Below, one piece after another: positions 50,968 to 59,849 of a DNA stretch of 64,000 nucleotides. Position 1 is the first letter of the stretch; the number at the start of each line of letters is the position of its first letter. The stretch covers positions 186,001 to 250,000 of the forward strand of contig NZ_JAWMTI010000006.1 in NCBI RefSeq assembly GCF_036959255.1, written 5' to 3'. Made by a program: the position numbers and the translations under genes. This stretch comes from Olivibacter sp036959255. Its GTDB lineage: Bacteria; Bacteroidota; Bacteroidia; Sphingobacteriales; Sphingobacteriaceae. The notes below the pieces were generated by a model. The model did no database searches, had not been told where the DNA came from, and saw nothing but the letters and a program-made list of their open reading frames with translations.

Positions 50968-51606
50968 TCAACGGTTTAATGTATCCGGGTAAAAGGCAAC
51001 GATCCCGGTTGTTATATCATGGATGCCCCCCACGATTCCAATCTGGCCAGCTTCTATCATTTCTTTGAGAATTGGGCTACGCTCCATGATGGATTTAACC
51101 GACCGATTAACATTTATAGCAGCTACCTTTTCAACAAATTCGCTGTTGGTTGCATTGCGGTTTTCTTTTATCGTCTGTTCGTCGTCAACAGCCGGCCTGA
51201 TTTTGGAAAGTAAAGCCGTCAGGTTTCCCATTTCCACGTGATCGCATGCTCCCTTGATCGCGCCGCATCTCGTATGCCCCAGCACAACAATTATCTTTGC
51301 CCCCGCCACTTTACATCCAAATTCCATGCTTCCTAAAATATCCTCGTTGACAACGTTACCGGCAATCCGAACACTGAAAATATCGCCTAAACCTTGGTCA
51401 AAAATCAGTTCGGCAGATGTACGACTGTCGATGCAACTTAAAATAACCGCAAAGGGGTGCTGACCATCTGATGTCTCATTTGCCTGTTGTAAAAGATTTC
51501 GATTGATTTTTAGGTTATTAACAAACCGTTTGTTTCCTTCACTCAATAAATTCAGGGCCATTTGTGGCGTTATCGACTGTTGATCTTCTTTTGTTAGCGT
51601 TCTCAT
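50968..51606 (-). CDS. Beta-class carbonic anhydrase
   Basis: 212 residues. Interconverts CO2 and bicarbonate with a zinc ion. The zinc ligands are Cys58 in AVILSCIDSR, His111 and Cys114 in VLGHTRCGAIKGAC, and Asp60/Arg62 form the usual dyad. GDIFSVRIAGNVVNEDILGSMEFG is conserved in the family. It is a single-gene unit; a hairpin without T-run lies 140 bp downstream. Confidence 0.93.
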   Translation of the reverse strand: MRTLTKEDQQSITPQMALNLLSEGNKRFVNNLKINRNLLQQANETSDGQHPFAVILSCIDSRTSAELIFDQGLGDIFSVRIAGNVVNEDILGSMEFGCKVAGAKIIVVLGHTRCGAIKGACDHVEMGNLTALLSKIRPAVDDEQTIKENRNATNSEFVEKVAAINVNRSVKSIMERSPILKEMIEAGQIGIVGGIHDITTGIVAFYPDTLNR

Positions 51607-51709
51607 TTTGAAATAGTATATTACAATCTATAAAAAAGTTAAAAAATTAAAGCACAGCATTCCCTGTAAAGGATAAAAATCATATTCTCAGCAAGGATAA
51701 CCAAGGCTG

Positions 51710-52609
51710 TTAATGAAAATATCGGGCCAAATTTTTTTTAAAAAATGCCGCGCTTTCGGCAATACTTTGCATGGAGTTGTGTCGGAAATTCCCGCCCTGT
51801 TCCAGGTAATAATATTCCATACCCGCCAATTCCATGTCGGGTAAAATTTTGGTATAATCGATTGAACCATTGCCCAGCTCTGTATAATCTTGGGTAAGCT
51901 TATCCATGTCTTTGATGTGCCACATCACAAAACGCCCGGGTTGCATCCGAAACAATTCGCCCGGACTTAGTTTCGAAGCACGCATTACCCAATAAAGATC
52001 AATTTGCAACTTCACCAACGCAGGGTCTGTTTCGTGCATAATAATCTGATAACCATTTTCTCCTTGATGGTCGATAAACTCAAAGTTATGGTTGTGATAA
52101 GCAAAGCCTAAACCTGCTTTCTTAATCCTTTCGCCTATTCTATTGAGTTTCGGGGCCAGTTGTTTAAACTTCTCAATCGTTCGATCATTTGGATCCAACC
52201 AGGGCCAGGTAATATAAGGCTGCTTCAGTATATCCGCTCCGATAATACATTGATCCACATAAGCCATGAGTTCCGAATCCGATGCATTAAAATAGCGCGG
52301 AAAATCGTAATGGCCACTGGTGGACGTCAATCCATGGTCGTTCAGCAGACCAACAAATTCTTTTGCTTTTAGGCCGTAATAGGATACGGCTTTCGGGTCA
52401 AAACCATAGGTCTCCGTATCTTCATAACCCAAAGCAGCTACCTTTTCGATCGTCGTAAAGGGATCTTTGGCCATCGCATCGCGAATGGTGAAAAGCTGGA
52501 GGCCCATTTTATAGGCAGGTTTTGCCCGATTGGCAAAAACCTGCCCATTAAGCATAAGCGCCGAAGTAGCCATACAACTACGCGAAATGAATTGTCTTCT
52601 TGTGATCAT
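51710..52609 (-). CDS. Tat-exported sugar phosphate isomerase/epimerase-like TIM barrel
   Basis: 299 residues. The N-terminus TRRQFISRSCMATSALML is a twin-arginine signal, so it works in the periplasm. The AP endonuclease 2-like (xylose-isomerase-like) TIM barrel is shown by MGLQLFTIRDAMAKDPFTTI, LGYEDTETYGFD, GLGFAYHNHNFEF, LVKLQIDLYWVMRA and VMWHIKDMDK, which carry metal ligands Glu/Asp/His. Such exported proteins in Bacteroidota are common in carbohydrate breakdown; the substrate here is unknown. It is alone on its strand. Confidence 0.85.
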   Translation of the reverse strand: MITRRQFISRSCMATSALMLNGQVFANRAKPAYKMGLQLFTIRDAMAKDPFTTIEKVAALGYEDTETYGFDPKAVSYYGLKAKEFVGLLNDHGLTSTSGHYDFPRYFNASDSELMAYVDQCIIGADILKQPYITWPWLDPNDRTIEKFKQLAPKLNRIGERIKKAGLGFAYHNHNFEFIDHQGENGYQIIMHETDPALVKLQIDLYWVMRASKLSPGELFRMQPGRFVMWHIKDMDKLTQDYTELGNGSIDYTKILPDMELAGMEYYYLEQGGNFRHNSMQSIAESAAFFKKNLARYFH

Positions 52610-52820
52610 GGCCTCACAATATCGGGATTTTCCGGCAAATCCCCTAAAGAGGATCTTCTCCCCTAGTAAAAATATTGAAAACAGTATAAGGTACGCTTTG
52701 TTAATATCGATACGAGCGAAGTCGCAATTCGCCTCCTAATTTGACGCTTACACAACTTATATCGCCTTCAATTTTTCGATAGTTTTGTTATGATCAAAGA
52801 GACACTAAATAAAAATCAAT

Positions 52821-53264
52821 ATGAAAACATTGGAATTCACGAAAGAGATTAAGGCATCGACCCAAAAAGTTTGGGATGTGCTTTGGAACAAAGACACCTA
52901 TTCACAATGGACCAGCGCCTTTAATCCAGAAGGCAGTTCCACGATGCAAAGCGATTGGCAAGTGGGTGGGAAAACATTTTTTCTCGATGACAAAGGTAAT
53001 GGCATGGTGAGTACAATTAAAACGAAAAACGAGCCCTATGACATCGTATTCGAACACTTGGGAGAGGTGATGGATGGCAAGGAAGATACAAGCAGTGAAC
53101 GCGTAAAAAGCTGGGCCGGATCCTTAGAAGCGTACCACCTTTCTGAAAACAACGGTATTACCACACTAAAGGCCTCCGTACAGGTAGACGAAGAGTGGGC
53201 AGAGATGATGAACAATGGCTTTAAGGTGGGTCTGGAAACCGTTCGGACACTAGCAGAACAATAA
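52821..53264 (+). CDS. SRPBCC-domain protein (AHSA1/START-like)
   Basis: 147 residues. The SRPBCC opening FTKEIKASTQKVWDVLWNKDTYSQWTSAF and the C-terminal helix EMMNNGFKVGLETVRTLAEQ frame a hydrophobic-ligand barrel; GKTFFLDDKGNGMVSTI is the middle strand set. Family members bind lipid or aromatic ligands, and some AHSA1 relatives act as chaperone activators. No partner gene is seen. A very long terminator hairpin follows. Confidence 0.82.
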   Translation: MKTLEFTKEIKASTQKVWDVLWNKDTYSQWTSAFNPEGSSTMQSDWQVGGKTFFLDDKGNGMVSTIKTKNEPYDIVFEHLGEVMDGKEDTSSERVKSWAGSLEAYHLSENNGITTLKASVQVDEEWAEMMNNGFKVGLETVRTLAEQ

Positions 53265-53296
53265 ATTTCCATTCACCCTTATCGACAACGGTCTTA

Positions 53297-53346
53297 GGTC
53301 TGATAAAAAAACCGGTTTCATTGGAAACCGGTTTTTTTATCAGACC
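53297..53346. terminator. 23-bp perfect hairpin terminator
   Basis: The stem runs from 53297 to 53319 and 53324 to 53346, all pairs matched, with a 4-nt loop (ATTG). It contains A7 on the left and T7 on the right, so it works in both directions. Confidence 0.8.
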
Positions 53347-53440
53347 ACTCCGTTTAACCACTGCACTATTTCCCTACTTAACAACTAAACGTTTCGCTAA
53401 ATATGCAACAAAGATCAATGAGATATTGCCCTTGCAGGCA

Positions 53441-53471
53441 TTGTATATCCGTGTAAAGTTACCTAGATTTG
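53441..53471 (+). promoter_or_regulatory. Promoter of the kinase gene at 53502
   Basis: TTG at 53441-53443, 20-bp spacer, TAGATTTG at 53464-53471. Transcription should start near 53478, which favours the ATG at 53502 over an in-frame TTG at 53484. Confidence 0.6.
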
Positions 53472-53501
53472 TATTGATAGCCTTTGCAATACGATCTACC
53501 T

Positions 53502-54794
53502 ATGATACACGCTTTCAGTGCACCGAACTTGCAACATCTTTTTTCTAAGATCATTGGTAATCCAACGCAATTTTCGTTACAACATCGTCTGTTTAATGCT
53601 TTCACTTCCATCGGTTTTGTACTGGTAGTAGGCACCTTGCTATTTAACAGCCTATCCGGCCTCTATTACTCGGCATTGATCTCCTTGGCAAGTGCCATAC
53701 TTTTTGCTGCCGCTTATTATTGGTCAACTGTCAAGAACCGCTACCTACAGAGCTTTGTGATCATGGTTATTTGTCTTGATCTATTTCTGGCAATCAATTA
53801 TTTCTATAATGCCGGTATGGCCGGCCCAACGCTATTTCTTTTACTGGGTGTATACCTGGCCACGATGATGCTATCTCCTAAAAATCAATATGTCTTTTGG
53901 ACTATTTTTAACAATATCTTAATCATTCTTTTACTGGCAACGGAATTTAATTTTCCTGAGAGCATAAAAAGCACGTACGATAGTCGTTCCATATACTTTT
54001 TGGATAACCTGATCACGTATCTCATCGTATCACTTTTGATCGCAGCCGGTGTCATTACTTTTGTTTATCATTACACGGTTGAACGGAAAACGGTCGAAAA
54101 ACAATCCAAACTACTCGGCTTGCTCAATGATGAAAAAATCCGGTTAATATCGATTCTTTCGCATGATCTTCGCGCGCCGATTTCAGGTATACAAGCCTAT
54201 CTTGATCGTCTTTTTTATGAGAGCTTAACCATTGAAGAAAAAGAAACAGTAGAGCAAAACCTGTTGGATCTAACGCACCGAACACAGCAATTACTAAACA
54301 ATGTATTGAATTGGTCGAAAGACTATTACCATGTAGAACAAGTGCAATTAGCCACTGTTGATCTGACCAAAAGCCTACAACTTAGTTTAGAACTCTATAC
54401 GCACATTGCTCAGCTTAAGCAAATAAAATTACGTATAAACGCCACAGCTTCGTTGCCCATTATAGGTAATGAGGCCATCACACAGTTGATCTTTCGAAAC
54501 CTAATTGATAACGCCATCAAATTCACCAAAGAGGGTGGAGAAATTCAATTGGAAACGCGTAGGGAAGGCAAAACGGCCCTGATTTCAGTAGCCGATAGCG
54601 GCTCCGGCGATTCGCAATGGATTGCCAAGAAGTTATCCAAGGCGCTGAGCAGCCCTTTAGACAGTGATCATATCAACAACGGCCTAGGACTCATTATGTG
54701 CAAACAATATACGGAAGCTTTGGGAGGCGCTATCAGCTGCGTTAACAATCCATTGGGTGGCGTTACCTTTTCAATCCGGTTTCCATTGGCTTAA
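53502..54794 (+). CDS. Membrane sensor histidine kinase
   Basis: 430 residues. About six membrane segments fill residues 25-200 without a large periplasmic domain, so the signal is probably sensed in or near the membrane. His221 lies in ISILSHDLRAPISGIQAYL (HisKA). The HATPase domain has NLIDNAIKFTKEGG, VADSGSG and GLGLIMCKQY; the segment between the G-boxes is shortened to DSQWIAKKLSKALSS. The response regulator convergent with it at 54817 is a likely partner. Confidence 0.85.
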   Translation: MIHAFSAPNLQHLFSKIIGNPTQFSLQHRLFNAFTSIGFVLVVGTLLFNSLSGLYYSALISLASAILFAAAYYWSTVKNRYLQSFVIMVICLDLFLAINYFYNAGMAGPTLFLLLGVYLATMMLSPKNQYVFWTIFNNILIILLLATEFNFPESIKSTYDSRSIYFLDNLITYLIVSLLIAAGVITFVYHYTVERKTVEKQSKLLGLLNDEKIRLISILSHDLRAPISGIQAYLDRLFYESLTIEEKETVEQNLLDLTHRTQQLLNNVLNWSKDYYHVEQVQLATVDLTKSLQLSLELYTHIAQLKQIKLRINATASLPIIGNEAITQLIFRNLIDNAIKFTKEGGEIQLETRREGKTALISVADSGSGDSQWIAKKLSKALSSPLDSDHINNGLGLIMCKQYTEALGGAISCVNNPLGGVTFSIRFPLA

Positions 54795-54816
54795 CCTTGA
54801 TTAAGGCTATTAGCTT

Positions 54817-55218
54817 TTATAGAAAAGCCCGGTCGAGGTAACTGATCAACACACACTCCAGCAAATCATGAACGTTCCCCTTGGTCACCACCTCCTCAGC
54901 ACCCTTGTTTTTCATACGGGATATCGCCTGAAGATCATCACTGGACGTGTAGCCAATGATCTTAATTCTTTCATTGTATCGCTTTATACAGGCACAGGTT
55001 TCTACCCCATCCATACGGGGCATTTTCAGATCAATGATACAAACATTCGGTAGCCTGGTACATAATTTCAATTTCGCCATGAAGTCCTGTCCATCGCATG
55101 CGTCGAACAAAAGCTTCAATCTCCTATCCTTTCGAATGAGCGTGTGTAATAGAAACCGCTGAAATTTGTCATCATCGGCAATGGCTATATAAATAGGATC
55201 GTTGACGTTAGCTTTCAT
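54817..55218 (-). CDS. Single-domain response regulator
   Basis: 133 residues from the ATG at 55218. The receiver is complete: Asp15-17 in IAIADDDKFQRF, phospho-acceptor Asp63 in VCIIDLKMPRMDG, Thr/Ser in IIGYTSSDD and Lys in EEVVTKGNV. It has no output domain. It is convergent with the membrane kinase gene (22 bp between stops). Confidence 0.85.
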   Translation of the reverse strand: MKANVNDPIYIAIADDDKFQRFLLHTLIRKDRRLKLLFDACDGQDFMAKLKLCTRLPNVCIIDLKMPRMDGVETCACIKRYNERIKIIGYTSSDDLQAISRMKNKGAEEVVTKGNVHDLLECVLISYLDRAFL

Positions 55219-55492
55219 GCTTATGTAATAGCTTTCAGTTATGCTCAAATACACATATTTTCATAACTCCATATAAAGTAAACTAAAAGCAAAATGAAAA
55301 TTTCACAAAGTTTCCCACATATTAACATCATGTCTTGCTCATTCTTGCCATTTTGCCCGCCAATAGCCTGTAGAATCGCTGGTTGTTCCGTTTATTGAAA
55401 AATTACATATGTTTTAAATTTATTACTTATTTTGACATCAATTTCTTATTACTTGATTTATTTACTACATTCGTAAACACGAACATTTACCC

Positions 55493-55618
55493 ATGACCAA
55501 CATCAAAATATTATTGCTGATCAGAAAATACCAACGTCTTGTAGACCATGAATCCAATGCTGTGAAGGTGGCCGTTTACCGGTCTGTCCTGGAAGATCTA
55601 TTGGATCTGTTGGAATGA
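55493..55618 (+). CDS. Candidate small protein of 41 residues
   Basis: ATG at 55493 to TGA at 55616. The sequence MTNIKILLLIRKYQRLVDHE followed by NAVKVAVYRSVLEDLLDLLE is amphipathic and helical, with no cysteine. It stands alone in the gap between the response regulator and the nitroreductase gene. Reading-frame length alone is weak evidence; regular helix periodicity makes it worth keeping. No promoter with both elements was found. Confidence 0.4.
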   Translation: MTNIKILLLIRKYQRLVDHESNAVKVAVYRSVLEDLLDLLE

Positions 55619-55654
55619 ATAGCTTGCCGCTTGTTTTTGAAGTCCCTTTTATCT

Positions 55655-56254
55655 TTAAATGGAAAAAATGATTTCTTCCAATTGTAAGCGTGATTTTGGG
55701 TTCATAGACGGTTGGTTGGTATCTTCGGGATTTCGATAACCGATAGCGACAGCAAACAGCACTTTGTAACCATTCAGTTGAAGTATGTTGGCATATTCCG
55801 CATTTTGAATGCCTTCCATCGGCGTACTGTCAATAGCTAAGCTTGCGCAGGCCGAAAGGAAAAATCCAAGGGACAGGTAAACCTGATGTTGCAGCCAGGA
55901 TTTAATTTCCGATTCAGGTAAGGGTTTCAGAAAATTATTGTAATAATCTATATTGCCTTGGGGTAAGGTTCTGTTAATCTGTTCTTCAAACTTTTCGATG
56001 TCATCTATCGCACTGAATACAACTAAATGGCTCGCTTCGTTGATTTTCTGCTCATTGAAATAAGATACACTGGCCAATTTACGTTTCACGTCTTCATCGG
56101 AAATAAACGTAAACTTCCACGGTTGACTGTTAATCGATGAGGGGCTTAATCGCAAGATATCTTTCAGTTGTTTGATTGTCTCGTCTGAAATTTTCCCGTT
56201 CAGATTATACTTCTTTACCGTGTACCTGCTCGCTGCTAATGCTAAAAAATTCAT
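55655..56254 (-). CDS. Nitroreductase family protein
   Basis: 199 residues from the ATG at 56254; the longer frame to 56443 crosses the divergent promoter and is rejected. Motifs: NFLALAASRYTVKKYN (FMN-phosphate binding region), LRLSPSSINSQPWKFTFI, NEASHLVVFSA, and GFFLSACASLAIDSTPMEGIQ with LFAVAIGYR near the C-terminus. It is an FMN-dependent NAD(P)H oxidoreductase of the NfsB kind and reduces nitroaromatics or quinones in vitro. The divergent HxlR gene is the likely regulator. Confidence 0.9.
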   Translation of the reverse strand: MNFLALAASRYTVKKYNLNGKISDETIKQLKDILRLSPSSINSQPWKFTFISDEDVKRKLASVSYFNEQKINEASHLVVFSAIDDIEKFEEQINRTLPQGNIDYYNNFLKPLPESEIKSWLQHQVYLSLGFFLSACASLAIDSTPMEGIQNAEYANILQLNGYKVLFAVAIGYRNPEDTNQPSMNPKSRLQLEEIIFSI

Positions 56255-56291
56255 TTTTATCTGTTTAAGTTTTATACTATACTTTTTATTG

Positions 56292-56325
56292 TTGCAAACA
56301 TAAATATAGTATACTATATTTGCAA
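56292..56325. promoter_or_regulatory. Overlapping divergent promoters with palindromic operator
   Basis: Rightward: TTG (56292-56294), 20 bp, TATATTTG (56315-56322). Leftward on the minus strand: TTG (56325-56323), 20 bp, TATGTTTG (56302-56295). The 20-bp perfect palindrome AAATATAGTATACTATATTT (56302-56321) fills the shared spacer. A dimer of the HxlR protein bound there would block both promoters. Confidence 0.7.
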
Positions 56326-56350
56326 TAACGGTCAAAATAGATAGTAACAG

Positions 56351-56698
56351 ATGTATTGTATAGATGACAAACAATATCCTTGCAGCACAAGCCTGACAAT
56401 GAGATATATAGGCGGAAAATGGAAAGCCGTCATCCTGATCCATTTAATAGAAAAAAAACGCTATAATGAATTAAGGAAAGAACTTCCAATGGTAACAGAA
56501 CGAACCATCAGTCTTCAATTGAAGGAGCTGGAAGATGATGGTTTGATCGTGCGTACGGTCCATACCCGTAAACCTCCTCTAAAAGTCGAGTACGAGTTAA
56601 CCGAATTCGGGAAGACACTCATTCCGCTACTCACCACGATTGCGCAGTGGGGAAAAGAAACGGCGGAAAACAATAAACGAATCCGTATCGTTCAATAA
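56351..56698 (+). CDS. HxlR-family transcriptional regulator
   Basis: 115 residues, winged helix. Cys11 in QYPCSTSLTMRYIGGKW is at the place of the redox-sensing cysteine in several HxlR proteins (YodB, HypR type). The HTH follows: NELRKELPMVTERTISLQLKELEDDGLIVR. The wing is KPPLKVEYELTEFGKTL. It most likely represses itself and the divergent nitroreductase gene and is released by quinones or other electrophiles; that is inferred from the family. Confidence 0.9.
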   Translation: MYCIDDKQYPCSTSLTMRYIGGKWKAVILIHLIEKKRYNELRKELPMVTERTISLQLKELEDDGLIVRTVHTRKPPLKVEYELTEFGKTLIPLLTTIAQWGKETAENNKRIRIVQ

Positions 56699-56890
56699 AG
56701 AAGGTCTAAATCTGAACAAAGACTAGCTGAACGCCAATTCAAACACCCATTTATTCATTCTTGCAGCTAAGAAAAACGACCTTCGACTCGATCGTTTATT
56801 CCAAAAAATCGAGAAAATATTCGTATCATTATCCTATAGGAATAGGTGTTAACGGTATTTAATTTATAAACCCTTTCTTAAATTTCCGGT

Positions 56891-58921
56891 ATGAAACATA
56901 TATGCTTTTGGTTGCTATTTTTTCTTTGCTTCCCATTCGTAAAGGCCCAATATATTCCCCTTGACAGGAAGCGCCACGCCGATAGCCTGGAACATGCCCT
57001 GAAAACCGACCCTTCCGATAGTTTAAAAGCACGGGCCGCCTACTTACTGAGTGAATATTGGGCTAAGCAGGATACCGCTAAAGCGAAACCCTATCTGGCA
57101 AAAGGGAAAGTGTTGGCCGGGAATTCTCCTTACGCGCGCGCGCTTTACCATTACTATATTGGCCAACTATATTTCAAAACGCAAGCTTTAAGAAGTGAAG
57201 AAGCCTACCTGACAGCAGATTCAATCATTGTAGCCAATAACCTGCATTACCAAAGTGCTTATGCGCTGTTAGCCGCCATTTGGTATAACTATTGTGTTTT
57301 ACTGCAGCTAAAGGATGATACCGAAGGGATGGTCAATACCTTGCTCGATAAGGTCGTTGTATATACGCGAAATGCGGGGCGTTATGAGCAATTACCTGAT
57401 TTGTACGCCACCATAGGTGTTATTTTTGATAATGAACAGGAATTTGAACAAGCAGCCCCTCACTTCAAGCAAGCCTTATCCATGTTAGATACCATCCCGT
57501 TGAATAAACCACAAAAAGCCTATATATTTTCTTCCGCCGTACACAACTTTCTAGCGCGTAACAAATTAACGGAAGCCAACGTATATCAAGAACGCGTAAA
57601 AGAGCTGCTGCAGCATTTCCATCATTCAGAGTACTATATGGAATACCTGCTCAATGAGGCAAACTACTTATGCAAAACCAAGCAATATAATGCCGCATTG
57701 CAGTATGTCAAGAATGGAATTGCATTGGCCAAACGTATCGCAGCCTCTCCTTACGAAACGGAACGTTTTCAGGAAATTCAGGCCGAAATACTTGCCAAAC
57801 AGGGAAAGCATACCGAGGCAAAAAATCTGTTATTGACCATGAGCCAACATCCTACCACGCCCTTTGCTACAACCAGGATGTATTATTATCAACAGCTCGC
57901 TGAGCAATTTGCCAAGTTAGGTGATTTTAAACAGGCCTATTACTGGAACCAAAGGTTCACGAGCGTCAATGACAGCCTGAACAGCGCAAAGCTTAAAGAA
58001 AGAATCTTTCACCTGGAAACCAAATTCAGAACAGCAGAATCTAAGTTAGAGATCAATGCGTTAAAAGCACAACAAGCCGAGGCCGCATTACAGGCAAAGA
58101 ATAGCAAACTTTTTATCTGGATATTGGGCTTAGCCTGTTTGGTGTTCATCTTATTGACCACAATATCACGCATATACTATCAATCAAAGCAACGTTTAGC
58201 AGCCCAAGAAGCATTAAAACAGCAAGAGAAATTAATCGCCTTAGAGCAGCAGCGTGAAATAGGCATTACCAAAGCCGTCTTGGAAGGTGAAGAGCGAGAG
58301 CGCACCCGTATTGCACGTGAACTACATGACGGCTTGGGAGGAACGCTGGCAAGTGTAAAAATCAATCTTTCCGCATGGGCTACCAACATGACTTTAATTC
58401 CGGAAGAAGATGCTTTTGGGCATGTTGTTAAACAGCTGGATCGCTCCATAGGAGAATTAAGACGCATTGCCCGTAATTTGATGCCCGAAGTATTATTAAA
58501 GCTCGGCTTTGAGGCAGCTTTAAATGATCTCTGTTTATTTTTCACCAATAAGGAAACACAGGTCCGTTTTCAGCCCTATGGATTGCAGGAAGACAACACG
58601 TTACAACTTCAAACTGCAATATATCGTATCGTTCAGGAGTTGTTAACCAATGCCATACGGCACGGGCATGCAAAACAGGTGCTCGTTCAATGCAGCCAGC
58701 TTGCCCACCACTTCGTCATTACGGTAGAAGACAACGGTATTGGTTTCAACCAAACCATGGCGAACGGAAAAGAGGGAATGGGCCTAACAAACATTAAAAA
58801 CCGGGTTGCCTACTTTAAAGGAAAATTGGAATTGATCAGTTCTCCGGGCCAGGGAACCTCGGTACACATTGAGATGCAAGAACAGGAAAATTTAGCTGGT
58901 ATACACGAAGCGAATAAATAG
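56891..58921 (+). CDS. Membrane TPR-containing sensor histidine kinase (HisKA_3)
   Basis: 676 residues. Signal peptide (about 1-20), TPR-type repeats to about 400, one membrane segment near 407-428, a coiled coil, and HisKA_3 with His479 in ERERTRIARELHDGLGGTLA. The HATPase domain has QELLTNAIRHGHA, EDNGIGFNQT and GMGLTNIKNRVAYF. In Bacteroidota such kinases pair with LytTR or NarL-type regulators; none is adjacent, so the partner is elsewhere. Confidence 0.88.
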   Translation: MKHICFWLLFFLCFPFVKAQYIPLDRKRHADSLEHALKTDPSDSLKARAAYLLSEYWAKQDTAKAKPYLAKGKVLAGNSPYARALYHYYIGQLYFKTQALRSEEAYLTADSIIVANNLHYQSAYALLAAIWYNYCVLLQLKDDTEGMVNTLLDKVVVYTRNAGRYEQLPDLYATIGVIFDNEQEFEQAAPHFKQALSMLDTIPLNKPQKAYIFSSAVHNFLARNKLTEANVYQERVKELLQHFHHSEYYMEYLLNEANYLCKTKQYNAALQYVKNGIALAKRIAASPYETERFQEIQAEILAKQGKHTEAKNLLLTMSQHPTTPFATTRMYYYQQLAEQFAKLGDFKQAYYWNQRFTSVNDSLNSAKLKERIFHLETKFRTAESKLEINALKAQQAEAALQAKNSKLFIWILGLACLVFILLTTISRIYYQSKQRLAAQEALKQQEKLIALEQQREIGITKAVLEGEERERTRIARELHDGLGGTLASVKINLSAWATNMTLIPEEDAFGHVVKQLDRSIGELRRIARNLMPEVLLKLGFEAALNDLCLFFTNKETQVRFQPYGLQEDNTLQLQTAIYRIVQELLTNAIRHGHAKQVLVQCSQLAHHFVITVEDNGIGFNQTMANGKEGMGLTNIKNRVAYFKGKLELISSPGQGTSVHIEMQEQENLAGIHEANK

Positions 58922-58985
58922 GCGTAAGTGATGATGATTCCAGCAATGTTGAAAAACAGTTTTCGCAAAGATTAAAGCTGAGAAA

Positions 58986-59849
58986 ATGAAAAAGAATCAA
59001 TCCAGCAAAACAGCCGAAGGAGTTGCCATTATTCGGGCCATTGAAAGTGCCAAACCCGCGGATATTCGCATTTGCTATGATCCCTTCGCCCGTATGATGG
59101 TTCCAACCCTCTCCTATTACCTGAGTAAATGGGTTATCAAGTCAGGATTATATGGGAAGTATGCACAAGGCCTGATTGAGCTTCTGGTGGTCCGTGAGCG
59201 GTATATCGATGATTTCATAAAAAAAACCTTGCAAGGGAAAACGGGTCAAGTAGTAATCCTCGGTGCAGGCTTTGATACCCGCGCTTATCGCATGCCTGAA
59301 ATGGCAGGCAAACGGGTCTTCGATGTGGACCATCCTGATACCCAAAAGGTCAAACTGAAAAGACTAGCACGCCTAACAAATATCGTCCGCAAACCTGTTA
59401 CTTACGTACCGATCGATTTTAACAGCCAATCGCTTGCCGACGCCTTATTTAAAAAAGGTTACGACCCGGAGACCGAAACGCTGTTCATCTGGCAGGGAGT
59501 AACCGTTTACCTGAATGAAGAATCAGTCGATCAGACCCTCGCCTTTATTTCCCGGAATGCTGCCTCCGGCAGCGCCGTCGTTTTTGATTACTTTGATAAA
59601 AAGGCCTTGCAAGACACTTCGCGTCCCGAAATTAAGATGATGCATCGCTCAGCGAAACTCACGCAGGAGAACTTTCTGTTTGGCATTGACAGCAAGCACA
59701 TTGAAAATTTTATGGATGAACGTGGTTTCATCAAAATAGTAGATAGCTCGGCAGAAGCACTCTCACGCATTTATTTTACCGGAAAAAATAGCGGAAGAAT
59801 CGTACTCAACGGCTTTCACATTGTTTCTGCAAAGGTGAAAGGGAGTTAG
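58986..59849 (+). CDS. SAM-dependent methyltransferase (leucine carboxyl methyltransferase-like)
   Basis: 287 residues. The SAM motif is VVILGAGFDTRAYRM near 95-109, with DVDHPD after the second strand and TLFIWQGVTVYLNEESV as the post-motif; RERYIDDFI precedes them. This is the TIGR00027/PPM-LCMT group, whose substrates in bacteria are mostly unknown. Its 3' end overlaps the convergent DUF6223 gene by 44 bp. Confidence 0.85.
   Translation: MKKNQSSKTAEGVAIIRAIESAKPADIRICYDPFARMMVPTLSYYLSKWVIKSGLYGKYAQGLIELLVVRERYIDDFIKKTLQGKTGQVVILGAGFDTRAYRMPEMAGKRVFDVDHPDTQKVKLKRLARLTNIVRKPVTYVPIDFNSQSLADALFKKGYDPETETLFIWQGVTVYLNEESVDQTLAFISRNAASGSAVVFDYFDKKALQDTSRPEIKMMHRSAKLTQENFLFGIDSKHIENFMDERGFIKIVDSSAEALSRIYFTGKNSGRIVLNGFHIVSAKVKGS

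Noticed and set aside
56255..56443. 63-residue N-terminal extension of the nitroreductase
   Set aside because: It runs through the divergent promoter/operator and into the hxlR coding region on the other strand.
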